Part shown: positions 17,521-27,700 of the stretch, one piece after another
Position numbering within the stretch: the stretch's first letter is position 1
How the letters are laid out: each line of letters opens with the position of its first letter
NCBI RefSeq assembly: GCF_008974225.1
Contig: NZ_BKZR01000014.1
Location: 1 to 64,000, forward strand
Source: Weizmannia acidilactici
GTDB taxonomy: Bacteria; Bacillota; Bacilli; Bacillales; Bacillaceae_C
Direction of reading: 5' to 3'
Length of the DNA: 64,000 nucleotides
The notes under the pieces: generated by a model
Told to the model about the DNA's origin: nothing
What the model saw: only the letters and a program-made list of their open reading frames with translations
The model's database searches: none
Position numbers and translations under genes: made by a program

Positions 17521-17781
17521 TTGAAATCCCCATCAGTAGATGATAATATGTTATAAGTCAGTATGTTCTTTAGCAGATGCGCCCTGAACAGGGAGGCGAA
17601 GCAGTGCGGAACAGCTGTGGATGCATACGGCGCTGCGGGTTTTGTCTGCCGGAACCGGGCCTATGCTTGAACAGACACTGAACAATTCATATCATCTTTA
17701 TTTTAAATAGAGAGATTTGTTTGTTTGAGTGGGAGGGCGAGTCCCCTATTACCACATCACGGACTTAAGGAGGTGTGTCTC
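17521..17781 (+). promoter_or_regulatory. rplK promoter and leader
   Basis: TTGAAA (17521-17526), a 17-bp spacer and TAATAT (17544-17549) form a plausible promoter. The long leader that follows contains GC-rich pairing segments, and 17730-17770 includes a GTGGGAGGGCGAG...CCCCTATTACC tract that resembles the conserved sequence ahead of rplK in Bacillus. L1 represses this operon by binding its leader in other bacteria; that is inference here. Confidence 0.55.
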
Positions 17782-18207
17782 GTGGCTAAAAAAGTAGTAA
17801 AAATTGTTAAATTACAGATTCCTGCCGGAAAAGCAAACCCTGCACCACCTGTTGGTCCTGCACTGGGTCAAGCCGGCGTCAACATCATGGGATTTTGTAA
17901 AGAATTTAACGCACGTACTGCAGATCAAGCAGGCCTGATTATTCCTGTTGAAATCACGGTATTTGAGGACCGTTCATTTACATTCATTACGAAAACCCCG
18001 CCAGCTGCGGTTTTGCTGAAAAAAGCTGCCGGCATTGAGTCCGGTTCCGGCGAGCCGAACCGCAATAAAGTGGCGACGATAAAACGTGACAAAGTACGTG
18101 AAATCGCGGAAACGAAAATGCCTGATTTAAATGCAGCAAGCGTTGAAGCGGCTATGCGCATGGTTGAAGGCACTGCGCGCAGCATGGGGATTGTAATCGA
18201 AGACTGA
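17782..18207 (+). CDS. rplK: 50S ribosomal protein L11
   Basis: L11 forms the GTPase-associated centre and is needed for RelA activation. The 141-residue protein has the N-terminal PAGKANPAPPVGPALGQAGVNI signature (prolines seen in thiostrepton-sensitive forms) and the RNA-binding C-terminal domain. I chose GTG 17782 after AAGGAGGTG over an upstream extension that would include leader RNA. Confidence 0.95.
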   Translation: MAKKVVKIVKLQIPAGKANPAPPVGPALGQAGVNIMGFCKEFNARTADQAGLIIPVEITVFEDRSFTFITKTPPAAVLLKKAAGIESGSGEPNRNKVATIKRDKVREIAETKMPDLNAASVEAAMRMVEGTARSMGIVIED

Positions 18208-18319
18208 TCCATGCGCGAAAAATGGTTTCTGTCCAACGGGGTTGCGATGCGAAAATGTGCTCGCAACCTTTTTCGTGGGAGGTTTATCCGTTAAAACCAC
18301 AATTGAGGAGGAAAAAAGA

Positions 18320-19018
18320 ATGGCAAAAAAAGGTAAAAAGTATGTTGAAGCTTTGAAATTGGTTGACCGCTCCAAAGCTTACCCGGTGCAAGAAGCAATT
18401 GAACTCGTGAAAAAAACAAGCTATGCAAAATTCGACGCAACGGTTGAAGCTGCATTCCGTTTAGGTGTAGATCCGAAAAAAGCGGACCAGCAAATCCGCG
18501 GCGCTGTTGTGCTTCCGAACGGAACAGGTAAAACCCAACGCGTGCTCGTTTTTGCGAAAGGCGAAAAACTGAAAGAAGCAGAAGCAGCCGGTGCCGATTA
18601 TGTCGGTGATACGGATTACATTAATAAAATCCAGCAAGGCTGGTTTGACTTCGATGTTATCGTCGCAACGCCTGACATGATGGGCGAAGTCGGTAAATTG
18701 GGCCGCATCCTCGGGCCGAGGGGTTTAATGCCGAACCCGAAAACCGGCACTGTAACATTTGATGTTGCAAAAGCGGTTCAGGACATCAAAGCCGGTAAAG
18801 TGGAATACCGCGTTGACAAAGCGGGAAATATCCACGCCCCGATCGGAAAAACATCTTTCGAAACGGAAAAACTCGTCGAAAACCTTACGACTTTATTTGA
18901 AACTTTGGTGAAAGCAAAACCGTCTACTGCAAAAGGCACTTACATGAAAAATATTTCTGTTACGTCGACAATGGGCCCTGGTGTAAAAATTGACCCATCT
19001 TCTTTTGCAGTTAAATAA
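18320..19018 (+). CDS. rplA: 50S ribosomal protein L1
   Basis: L1 forms the mobile stalk by the E site. The 232-residue length equals the B. subtilis protein. Visible are the NIHAPIGKTSF segment near 190 and the GPRGLMPNPKTGTVT motif that contacts 23S rRNA. I chose ATG 18320, after GAGGAGGAAAA, over an upstream frame beginning at 18242. The 112-base gap after rplK has no separate promoter I can support. Confidence 0.95.
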   Translation: MAKKGKKYVEALKLVDRSKAYPVQEAIELVKKTSYAKFDATVEAAFRLGVDPKKADQQIRGAVVLPNGTGKTQRVLVFAKGEKLKEAEAAGADYVGDTDYINKIQQGWFDFDVIVATPDMMGEVGKLGRILGPRGLMPNPKTGTVTFDVAKAVQDIKAGKVEYRVDKAGNIHAPIGKTSFETEKLVENLTTLFETLVKAKPSTAKGTYMKNISVTSTMGPGVKIDPSSFAVK

Positions 19019-19023
19019 TCCCT

Positions 19024-19052
19024 TTGACATGCCAAACATGTCTTGATATAAT
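19024..19052 (+). promoter_or_regulatory. rplJ promoter
   Basis: A consensus sigma-A promoter: TTGACA (19024-19029), a 17-bp spacer and TATAAT (19047-19052). It drives rplJ-rplL through an L10 leader. Confidence 0.88.
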
Positions 19053-19059
19053 GTAAACT

Positions 19060-19201
19060 AGCTTAAAAAGAAAACATTTGTACCGTAGACAGCAGGTGCC
19101 ATCCGGCTTAATGTCCTGCCGAGGTAATGCGTATAGAAAACCGGCCTGTTTCAGGCTTGTGTATGCATAAAACCTCCATGTCTCGGATATGGAGGTTTTT
19201 G
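19060..19201 (+). promoter_or_regulatory. L10 leader with attenuator upstream of rplJ
   Basis: The 5' leader folds into a long imperfect structure and ends in a terminator hairpin (AACCTCCAT / ATGGAGGTT with a T tract, 19171-19201). The arrangement fits the Firmicute L10-leader, in which the L10(L12)4 complex binds its own leader and favours termination. Confidence 0.78.
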
Positions 19202-19245
19202 TTTGGTATGAATGTTCATCAAGAATATCTGTAGGAGGTGTCAAG

Positions 19246-19746
19246 ATGAGCAGTGCAATTGAACAAAAGAAACAAGTGGTGGAAGAAATCACCGAAAAAT
19301 TTAAATCAAGCGTGTCCACTATTGTTGTGGATTACCGTGGCTTAAACGTTGCTGAAGTCACCGAACTGCGTAAACAGCTCCGTGAAGCAGGCGTTGATTT
19401 CAAAGTTTACAAAAACACTTTGACACGCCGTGCTGTGGAAGCTGCCGAGCTAACCGGCCTGAATGATGTCCTCACCGGCCCGAACGCGATCGCATTCAGT
19501 GCCGAGGACGTTGTAGCACCTGCGAAAATCTTGAGCGATTTCGCGAAAGACCATGAAGCTTTGGAAATCAAAGCGGGCGTGATCGAAGGCAATGTTGCAA
19601 CCGTTGATGAAATCAAAGCCCTTGCATCGCTTCCTTCCCGCGAAGGCCTGCTTTCGATGCTGCTTAGCGTGCTGCAGGCTCCGATCCGCAACCTTGCACT
19701 TGCGGCGAAAGCTGTTGCGGACCAAAAAGAAGAACAAGGTGCTTAA
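19246..19746 (+). CDS. rplJ: 50S ribosomal protein L10
   Basis: L10 anchors L7/L12 dimers on the stalk. The 166-residue product contains STIVVDYRGLNVAEVTELR, the YKNTLTRRAVE rRNA-binding stretch and a C-terminal helix that binds L12. I chose ATG 19246 after GTAGGAGGTGTC; the longer frame from 19189 would begin inside the attenuator. Confidence 0.96.
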   Translation: MSSAIEQKKQVVEEITEKFKSSVSTIVVDYRGLNVAEVTELRKQLREAGVDFKVYKNTLTRRAVEAAELTGLNDVLTGPNAIAFSAEDVVAPAKILSDFAKDHEALEIKAGVIEGNVATVDEIKALASLPSREGLLSMLLSVLQAPIRNLALAAKAVADQKEEQGA

Positions 19747-19793
19747 TTTGAAGTTTACAGGATAAAAAATATTGATATTAGGAGGATTTAGAA

Positions 19794-20159
19794 ATGACGA
19801 AAGAAGAAATCATCTCTGCTGTCAAAGAAATGACAGTTCTTGAATTGAACGAACTTGTAAAAGCAATTGAAGAAGAATTCGGCGTAACTGCTGCTGCACC
19901 GGTTGCTGTTGTAGGCGGCGCTGCAGGCGGAGATGCTGCTGCAGAAAAAACTGAATTTGATGTTGTATTGGCTGAAGCCGGTGCACAAAAAATCAAAGTC
20001 ATCAAAGTTGTCCGCGAAATCACAGGCCTTGGTCTTAAAGAAGCGAAAGAACTTGTTGACAATGCTCCAAAACCGCTTAAAGAAGGCGTATCGAAAGAAG
20101 AAGCTGAAGAAATTAAAGCGAAACTTGAAGAAGTTGGCGCCGGCGTAGAATTGAAGTAA
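19794..20159 (+). CDS. rplL: 50S ribosomal protein L7/L12
   Basis: This stalk protein recruits translational GTPases. The 121-residue protein has the N-terminal dimerisation helices, an Ala/Gly-rich hinge (about 37-52, AAAPVAVVGGAAGGDAAAE) and the globular factor-binding domain (KIKVIKVVREITGLGLKEAK). ATG 19794 follows TAGGAGGA. A strong terminator follows. Confidence 0.97.
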   Translation: MTKEEIISAVKEMTVLELNELVKAIEEEFGVTAAAPVAVVGGAAGGDAAAEKTEFDVVLAEAGAQKIKVIKVVREITGLGLKEAKELVDNAPKPLKEGVSKEEAEEIKAKLEEVGAGVELK

Positions 20160-20174
20160 GAGCCTTTTAGAAAA

Positions 20175-20201
20175 AAAGCCCGCATGAACGCGGGCTTTTT
20201 T
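20175..20201 (+). terminator. Terminator after rplL
   Basis: AAAGCCCGC pairs with GCGGGCTTT around a six-base loop, followed by a T run. Confidence 0.9.
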
Positions 20202-20257
20202 CAACATCTCATTTTCTCCTGTAATGACCTCAACCCTCTAAGAAAGCGTGGGACGAT

Positions 20258-20860
20258 ATGGCTGAACATTACTATTCGCAACACCCTGAAGTAAAGAGCA
20301 ACCCGATGGACTGGGCCTTTACATTAAGAGGGCATTCCTTCCATTTTCAAACAGACCAAGGCGTTTTTTCGAAAAAAGAAGTGGATTTCGGTTCGCGTGT
20401 ATTAGTCGAGCGCGTCACGCTGCCGGAAGCGGACGGGCCGATTCTTGATTTGGGCTGCGGCTACGGCCCGATCGGTTTGGCGCTGGCAAAATCTTTCCCC
20501 GGCCGCGAAGTCCATATGGTAGACATTAACGAACGGGCGGTTGAACTGGCAAAGAAAAACGCCGCCAATAACCATATTTCAAATGCTTCCATTTACAAAA
20601 GCGATATTTTTGAAAACATCAGAGCCGATCAGTTCGCGCTCATCGTGACCAATCCGCCAATTAGGGCCGGCAAGCAGCTTGTCTATCGGATGTTTGAGGA
20701 AAGTTTTCGGCATCTTGTAACAAACGGGGAACTTTGGGTGGTCATCCAAAAGAAGCAGGGCGCCCCTTCTGCAAGGAAAAAATTAGAACGGTTGTTTGGT
20801 GGAGTCGATTTGATTGGCAAAGAAAAAGGGTATTATGTTTTTAAAGCCAAAAAAATTTGA
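20258..20860 (+). CDS. ybxB: Class I SAM-dependent methyltransferase (YbxB, RsmC-like)
   Basis: The 200-residue protein has SAM-binding motif I (ILDLGCGYGPIGLAL, about 66-80), an acidic motif II region (VHMVDINERAVELA) and the catalytic VTNPPIRAGK, an NPP[IFY]-type motif of RsmC-like N2-guanine methylases. A 16S rRNA target is probable from the family but unproven. It lies between rplL and rpoB as in B. subtilis, and the rpoB promoter -35 overlaps its final codons. Confidence 0.88.
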   Translation: MAEHYYSQHPEVKSNPMDWAFTLRGHSFHFQTDQGVFSKKEVDFGSRVLVERVTLPEADGPILDLGCGYGPIGLALAKSFPGREVHMVDINERAVELAKKNAANNHISNASIYKSDIFENIRADQFALIVTNPPIRAGKQLVYRMFEESFRHLVTNGELWVVIQKKQGAPSARKKLERLFGGVDLIGKEKGYYVFKAKKI

Positions 20861-20885
20861 CTCTCATTTTGTTGTATGTTAAAAT
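20857..20885 (+). promoter_or_regulatory. rpoBC promoter
   Basis: TTGACT (20857-20862) overlaps the ybxB stop region. After a 17-bp spacer comes TAAAAT (20880-20885) with an upstream TG (20877-20878), an extended -10. It creates a leader of about 200 bases before rpoB. Confidence 0.75.
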
Positions 20886-20999
20886 CATAAAATGCCAATA
20901 GATTATTTTTCTTTATACAATCTAAAATGTATTTGTCAAGTATATATTTTGGGTTAATTGGAAATGACTTATAAAATCATAACTCGTCATGCGATATGT

Positions 21000-21028
21000 G
21001 GTTTTTCATAAAAAACCCTTTTTCTTTT
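21000..21028 (+). terminator. Terminator-like hairpin in rpoB leader
   Basis: GGTTTTT pairs with AAAAACC around a short loop and runs into a T-rich tract, 65 bases before the rpoB start. The stem is A/T-rich and moderately stable, so attenuation of rpoBC is possible but not certain. Confidence 0.5.
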
Positions 21029-21093
21029 TGTCTTAGCTTCATGTTGTTTGACGAAAGATGCAAACAAAACGCTTGATTTGAGGGGTGAATCAG

Positions 21094-24000
21094 TTGTCAC
21101 ATCAACTAGTTCAGTATGGACGGCACCGCCAACGCAGAAGTTATGCGCGTATTAAAGAAATTTTAGAGCTGCCAAACCTAATCGAGATCCAAACCTCATC
21201 TTACCAATGGTTCCTTGACGAAGGTTTGCGTGAAATGTTTCAGGACATCTCCCCGATCGAGGATTTTGCCGGAAACCTTTTTTTGGAATTTATTGATTAC
21301 AGCCTCGGCGAACCGAAATACTCAATCGACGAATGTAAAGAGCGTGATGTTACTTACGCAGCCCCGCTCCGCGTAAAGGTGCGCCTTATCAATAAAGAAA
21401 CCGGTGAAGTGAAAGACCAGGATGTATTTATGGGCGACTTCCCATTAATGACGGAAACGGGGACTTTTATCATTAATGGTGCAGAACGTGTCATTGTATC
21501 CCAGCTCGTCCGTTCCCCTAGTGTTTATTTTAACAGTAAAATGGACAAAAACGGGAAATACGGCTACAGTGCAACCGTCATTCCAAACCGCGGCGCATGG
21601 CTTGAGTATGAAACGGATGCGAAAGATGTTGCCTATGTCCGCATCGACCGTACGAGAAAGCTGCCGATCACCGTTTTGCTCCGGGCGCTCGGTTTCGGTT
21701 CCGACCAGGAAATTATCGAGTTAATCGGCGATAACGAGTTTTTAAGGAATACGCTCGAAAAAGATAATACCGACAGCACTGAAAAAGCGCTTCTTGAAAT
21801 ATACGAACGACTCCGCCCGGGCGAGCCGCCGACAGTTGAAAACGCGAAAAGCTTGTTGATCTCGCGTTTCTTTGATCCGAAACGTTATGATCTGGCAAAT
21901 GTCGGCCGATATAAAATGAACAAAAAGCTTCATATGAAATTCCGTTTGTTCGGGCAGCGTTTAGCCGAAACCCTGGCTGACCCCGAAACCGGCGAAATCA
22001 TTGCGGAAGAAGGAACGGTTTTAGACCGGCGTACGCTTGATAAAATTATCCCTTATCTTGAAAACGGCTTAGGTTTTAAAACATACAGCCAAGTTGGCGG
22101 TGTTGTTGATGATGATATTACGCTGCAGTCCATCAAAATTTATGCCCCGATCGACGATAATGAGAAAGTCATCAATGTAATCGGAAATGCTTATGTGGAT
22201 GAAAGCATCAAACACATTACACCTGCAGACATTGTGGCTTCCATCAGCTATTTCTTCAATTTGCTGCACGGCGTCGGCGATACGGATGATATCGATCATC
22301 TTGGGAACCGCCGTTTAAGGTCAGTCGGTGAATTGCTGCAAAACCAATTCCGCATCGGCCTGTCGCGGATGGAACGCGTTGTCCGTGAAAGAATGTCGAT
22401 CCAGGACATTAACACGATTACGCCTCAGCAGCTGATCAATATCCGCCCGGTGATCGCGGCCATTAAGGAATTCTTTGGCAGCTCGCAGTTGTCGCAGTTC
22501 ATGGATCAGACGAACCCGCTGGCGGAACTGACCCATAAGCGCAGGCTTTCCGCACTCGGACCCGGCGGTTTGACACGTGAACGCGCCGGCATGGAAGTGC
22601 GCGACGTCCACTACTCGCACTACGGCCGCATGTGTCCGATTGAAACGCCTGAAGGACCGAATATTGGGTTGATCAACTCTTTGTCGACGTATGCCAAAGT
22701 CAACCGCTTCGGTTTTATTGAAACGCCATACCGCAGGGTTGACCCAGATACAGGGCGTGTAACGGAACATATCGACTATTTGACGGCCGATGAAGAAGAC
22801 AATTATGTCGTGGCCCAGGCGAATGCACAATTGGATGAAAACGGCTATTTTGTCGATGATGAAGTATATGCGCGTTTCCGCGGCGAAAACATTGTCGTTA
22901 AAGCGGACCGCGTCGATTACATGGATGTTTCGCCGAAGCAGGTTGTATCTGCTGCGACAGCATGTATCCCGTTCCTTGAAAACGACGACTCAAACCGTGC
23001 GTTGATGGGTGCGAACATGCAGCGCCAGGCCGTTCCGCTCATGCAGCCGCATGCGCCGATCGTTGGCACCGGCATGGAGTATGTGAGTGCAAAAGACTCG
23101 GGCGCGGCTTTGATCTGCAAGCATGATGGCATTGTGGAACATGTGGAAGCCCGCGAAATTTGGGTACGCCGCATCATCAATGTGGACGGCCAGGAAGTGA
23201 AAGGCGATCTGGATAAATATCGTCTTCAAAAATTCAAGCGCTCCAACAACGGCATGTGCATCAACCAGCGCCCGATTGTGAAAAAAGGCGACCGTGTTGA
23301 AAAAGGCGAAATCTTAGCTGATGGCCAATCGATGGACCACGGAGAACTGGCCCTCGGGCAAAACGTGCTTGTTGCTTTTATGACATGGGACGGCTATAAC
23401 TATGAAGATGCCATCATTATGAGCGAAAAACTCGTAAAAGAAGATGTTTACACATCTATCCATATAGAAGAATACGAGTCGGAAGCCCGCGATACGAAGC
23501 TTGGGCCGGAAGAAATGACCCGCGATATCCCGAACGTCGGCGAAGATGCTTTGAAAAACCTCGACGAACGCGGCATTGTCCGAATTGGTGCTGAAGTAAA
23601 AGACGGCGATCTGCTCGTCGGGAAAGTCACCCCGAAAGGCGTTACAGAACTAACGGCGGAAGAACGCCTGCTCCATGCCATCTTCGGCGAAAAGGCCCGA
23701 GAAGTGCGTGACACATCGCTCCGGGTTCCACACGGGGGCGGCGGTATTGTCCTCGATGTCAAAGTCTTTACGCGCGAAGCAGGGGATGAGCTCCCGCCTG
23801 GTGTGAACCAGCTCGTCCGCGTTTATATCGTGCAGAAACGGAAAATCCACCAGGGCGACAAGATGGCCGGGCGCCACGGAAACAAAGGGGTTATCTCCCG
23901 GATTCTTCCGGAAGAAGATATGCCTTTCCTTCCGGATGGAACGCCTGTCCAAATCATGCTCAATCCGCTCGGCGTGCCTTCTCGGATGAACATCGGGCAG

Positions 24001-24654
24001 GTGCTTGAACTGCATCTTGGCATGGCGGCGAAAAAACTCGGCCTCCATGTGGCGACTCCGGTATTTGACGGTGCGCGCGAAGAGGACGTCTGGGAAACGA
24101 TTGAAGAAGCCGGCATGGCGCGTGATGCGAAAACTGTGCTTTACGACGGGCGTACCGGCGAACCTTTCGATAACCGCGTATCTGTCGGGATTATGTATAT
24201 GATTAAACTCGCCCACATGGTAGACGATAAATTGCATGCCCGTTCGACAGGGCCTTACTCGCTCGTTACACAGCAGCCGCTCGGCGGTAAAGCACAGTTC
24301 GGCGGCCAAAGGTTCGGGGAGATGGAAGTATGGGCGCTCGAAGCTTACGGTGCCGCCTACACGCTCCAGGAAATCCTCACCGTCAAATCGGATGACGTCG
24401 TCGGCCGCGTAAAAACTTATGAAGCAATTGTAAAAGGGGAAAATGTCCCTGAGCCTGGTGTGCCGGAATCGTTTAAAGTGCTGATCAAGGAACTTCAAAG
24501 CTTAGGGCTGGATGTGAAGATCTTATCCGGGGACGACGAAGAAATTGAAATGCGCGACCTTGAAGACGATGATGACCTGAACCAGGCAGATACATTGAAC
24601 ATTGCCCCTGAATCAAAAGAAGAGCCTGAAGGGATCGGGGCGTCCAAAGAATAA
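21094..24654 (+). CDS. rpoB: DNA-directed RNA polymerase subunit beta
   Basis: RpoB forms half of the polymerase active-site cleft. The predicted 1186-residue protein begins at TTG 21094, eight bases after AGGGG; GTG 21085 is in frame but overlaps the ribosome site. The rifampicin pocket reads GSSQLSQFMDQTNPLAELTH and RRLSALGPGG, the sensitive type. MAGRHGNKGVISR and QPLGGKAQFGGQRFGEMEVW are intact. The acidic C-terminal tail (EEIEMRDLEDDDD...) is typical of Bacillus. Confidence 0.97.
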   Translation: MSHQLVQYGRHRQRRSYARIKEILELPNLIEIQTSSYQWFLDEGLREMFQDISPIEDFAGNLFLEFIDYSLGEPKYSIDECKERDVTYAAPLRVKVRLINKETGEVKDQDVFMGDFPLMTETGTFIINGAERVIVSQLVRSPSVYFNSKMDKNGKYGYSATVIPNRGAWLEYETDAKDVAYVRIDRTRKLPITVLLRALGFGSDQEIIELIGDNEFLRNTLEKDNTDSTEKALLEIYERLRPGEPPTVENAKSLLISRFFDPKRYDLANVGRYKMNKKLHMKFRLFGQRLAETLADPETGEIIAEEGTVLDRRTLDKIIPYLENGLGFKTYSQVGGVVDDDITLQSIKIYAPIDDNEKVINVIGNAYVDESIKHITPADIVASISYFFNLLHGVGDTDDIDHLGNRRLRSVGELLQNQFRIGLSRMERVVRERMSIQDINTITPQQLINIRPVIAAIKEFFGSSQLSQFMDQTNPLAELTHKRRLSALGPGGLTRERAGMEVRDVHYSHYGRMCPIETPEGPNIGLINSLSTYAKVNRFGFIETPYRRVDPDTGRVTEHIDYLTADEEDNYVVAQANAQLDENGYFVDDEVYARFRGENIVVKADRVDYMDVSPKQVVSAATACIPFLENDDSNRALMGANMQRQAVPLMQPHAPIVGTGMEYVSAKDSGAALICKHDGIVEHVEAREIWVRRIINVDGQEVKGDLDKYRLQKFKRSNNGMCINQRPIVKKGDRVEKGEILADGQSMDHGELALGQNVLVAFMTWDGYNYEDAIIMSEKLVKEDVYTSIHIEEYESEARDTKLGPEEMTRDIPNVGEDALKNLDERGIVRIGAEVKDGDLLVGKVTPKGVTELTAEERLLHAIFGEKAREVRDTSLRVPHGGGGIVLDVKVFTREAGDELPPGVNQLVRVYIVQKRKIHQGDKMAGRHGNKGVISRILPEEDMPFLPDGTPVQIMLNPLGVPSRMNIGQVLELHLGMAAKKLGLHVATPVFDGAREEDVWETIEEAGMARDAKTVLYDGRTGEPFDNRVSVGIMYMIKLAHMVDDKLHARSTGPYSLVTQQPLGGKAQFGGQRFGEMEVWALEAYGAAYTLQEILTVKSDDVVGRVKTYEAIVKGENVPEPGVPESFKVLIKELQSLGLDVKILSGDDEEIEMRDLEDDDDLNQADTLNIAPESKEEPEGIGASKE

Positions 24655-24693
24655 TTGCTGGAGTTTACGTGGAACAGAAAGAGAGGCCATCGT

Positions 24694-24722
24694 CCGGATT
24701 GTATGGAATCCGTACAATCCGG
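24694..24722 (+). other. Stable hairpin between rpoB and rpoC
   Basis: CCGGATTGTA (24694-24703) is perfectly complementary to TACAATCCGG (24713-24722) with a nine-base loop. The flanks (AACAGAAA... and ...TTTCTGTT) can extend the helix. There is no strong T run straight after, so an RNA processing or stability element is more likely than a terminator. Confidence 0.7.
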
Positions 24723-24790
24723 CTTCTATTTCTGTTTCTTCTGTATGTGTTTTAAGGTACTAACCTAAAGACGAAAGGGAGGCTGGCCCC

Positions 24791-27700
24791 TTGCTGGACG
24801 TAAATAATTTTGAGTACATGAAAATTGGTCTTGCTTCACCGGATAAAATCCGTTCCTGGTCATACGGTGAAGTCAAAAAACCGGAAACCATCAACTACAG
24901 GACATTAAAACCTGAAAAAGACGGGCTTTTCTGCGAACGTATTTTCGGCCCGACAAAAGACTGGGAATGCCATTGCGGCAAATACAAACGCGTCCGTTAC
25001 AAAGGCGTTGTCTGCGACCGCTGCGGTGTGGAAGTGACAAGATCGAAAGTGCGCCGCGAAAGAATGGGCCATATCGAACTTGCTGCGCCTGTTTCACATA
25101 TATGGTATTTCAAAGGGATTCCTAGCCGGATGGGGCTTGTGCTTGACATGTCCCCGCGCGCTTTGGAAGAAGTGATTTACTTCGCATCTTATGTTGTCAC
25201 CGAAGCAGGGGATACTTCTTTGGAAAAGAAACAGCTCCTTTCCGAAAAAGAATACCGTGCTTACCGTGAAAAATACGGCAACAAATTCCAGGCCGGCATG
25301 GGTGCGGAAGCCATTAAAAAACTGCTGCAGGATGTAGATGTCAATAAAGAATGCGAAGCGCTAAAAGAAGAGCTGAAAGTTGCGCAAGGCCAGCGCCGCA
25401 CACGTGCGATCAAGCGCCTTGAAGTGCTCGAAGCCTTCCGCAATTCAGGCAATAAACCGGAATGGATGGTTTTGGATGTCCTTCCTGTCATTCCGCCTGA
25501 ACTGCGCCCGATGGTACAGCTGGAAGGCGGGCGCTTTGCCACATCTGACTTAAATGATTTGTACCGCCGCGTCATCAATCGGAACAACCGTTTGAAACGC
25601 CTGCTGGATCTTGGTGCGCCAAGCATTATTGTTCAAAACGAAAAACGCATGTTGCAGGAAGCAGTCGACGCTTTGATCGATAACGGCCGTCGTGGACGCC
25701 CGGTAACAGGCCCGGGGAACCGCCCGTTAAAATCGCTTTCCCATATGCTGAAAGGGAAACAGGGCCGTTTCCGCCAAAACTTGCTCGGAAAACGGGTTGA
25801 CTATTCCGGCCGTTCGGTTATCGTTGTCGGCCCGAATTTGAAAATGTACCAATGCGGTCTGCCGCGTGAAATGGCGATTGAATTGTTCAAGCCTTTCGTT
25901 ATGAAAGAACTCGTCGAAAAAGGCCTGGCCCATAATATTAAAAGCGCAAAACGGAAAATCGAACGTCTGCAGCCGGAAATCTGGGATGTGCTGGAAGAAG
26001 TCATTAAAGAACACCCGGTACTCCTGAACCGTGCCCCGACACTGCACAGGCTCGGGATTCAGGCATTTGAACCGAAGCTTGTTGAAGGGCGCGCAATCCG
26101 CCTGCATCCGCTCGTATGTACGGCTTATAACGCGGACTTTGACGGCGACCAAATGGCTGTACACGTCCCGCTGTCGGCAGAGGCACAGGCGGAAGCGCGT
26201 TTGCTAATGCTTGCCGCACAAAACATTTTGAACCCGAAAGACGGGAAACCGGTTGTTACGCCGTCCCAGGACATGGTCCTCGGCAACTACTACTTAACGC
26301 TTGAACGTGAAGGGGCTGTCGGCGAAGGCTCTGTCTTTAAAGATGTAAATGAAGTGTATATGGCCTACTATAACGGCTATGTGCATTTCCATACACGGAT
26401 CGCCATTCATGCCGGTTCGCTCAACAATCCGACTTTCACGGAAGAGCAAAATAAAAAGCTTTTGATTACAACTGTCGGGAAAGTGATCTTCAATGAAATC
26501 TTGCCGAAGAGCTTCCCATACATTAATGAGCCGACTAAAACAAACTTGGAAGAAAGGACACCTGACAAATATTTTGTCGATCCGTCTATTGACGTAAAAG
26601 AACATATTAAACAGCAGCCTTTAATCCGGCCGTTTATAAAAGGATTCCTCGGAAGCATTATTGCCGAAGTGTTTAAACGGTTCAAGATTACGGAAACTTC
26701 CAAGATGCTGGACCGCTTAAAAGACCTTGGCTTCCAATATTCTACAAAAGCCGGTATTACTGTCGGCGTATCCGACATCGTCGTTTTGGGAGAAAAAGAG
26801 GAAATCCTCTCGGAAGCCCAGAAGAAAGTCGATACAGTTATGAAACAGTTCCGCCGTGGTTTAATTACCGAGGACGAACGTTATGACCGCGTCATTTCGA
26901 TCTGGAGCGAGGCAAAAGATACGATCCAGGGCAAATTGATGGAATCCCTGGATAAACGGAACCCGATCTTCATGATGAGCGATTCGGGTGCGCGGGGAAA
27001 CGCATCGAACTTTACACAGCTTGCCGGAATGCGCGGCTTGATGGCCAACCCGGCCGGACGGATAATTGAATTGCCGATCAAGTCCAGTTTCCGTGAAGGT
27101 TTGACCGTACAAGAATACTTCATCTCAACGCACGGTGCTCGTAAAGGCCTTGCCGATACGGCGCTTAAGACTGCGGACTCAGGTTATCTAACCCGTCGCC
27201 TTGTCGATGTGGCGCAGGATGTCATCGTCCGCGAAGACGACTGCGGAACCGACCGCGGGCTTTTGATCGGAGCGTTGAAAGAGGGCACGGAAATTATTGA
27301 ATCCCTTGAAGAACGCTTAACAGGCCGTTATTCAAGAAAAACGATCAGACATCCTGAAACCGGGAAAATCATTGTCTGTGAAAACGAGTTTATCACGGAA
27401 GACATTGCGAAGGAAATTGTCGACGCCGGTTATGAAAAAGTCTGGATCCGCTCGGTATTCACCTGCAATACCCGCCATGGCGTATGTAAAAAATGCTACG
27501 GGCGCAATCTGGCAACCGGCCAGGAAGTCGAAGTCGGTGAAGCGGTTGGGATTATTGCGGCCCAATCGATCGGCGAACCGGGTACCCAGCTGACCATGCG
27601 TACATTCCATACCGGAGGCGTGGCCGGAGAAGATATTACCCAAGGTCTTCCACGTATCCAGGAATTGTTTGAAGCCCGGAATCCGAAAGGCCAGGCAGTC

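Noticed and set aside
17725..17781. N-terminal extension of rplK
   Set aside because: It would translate the conserved leader, and the ribosome site and family N terminus both support GTG 17782.
23650..24498. 282-codon reverse-strand frame inside rpoB
   Set aside because: It is antisense to invariant polymerase motifs, with an Arg/His/Phe-rich composition typical of shadow frames.
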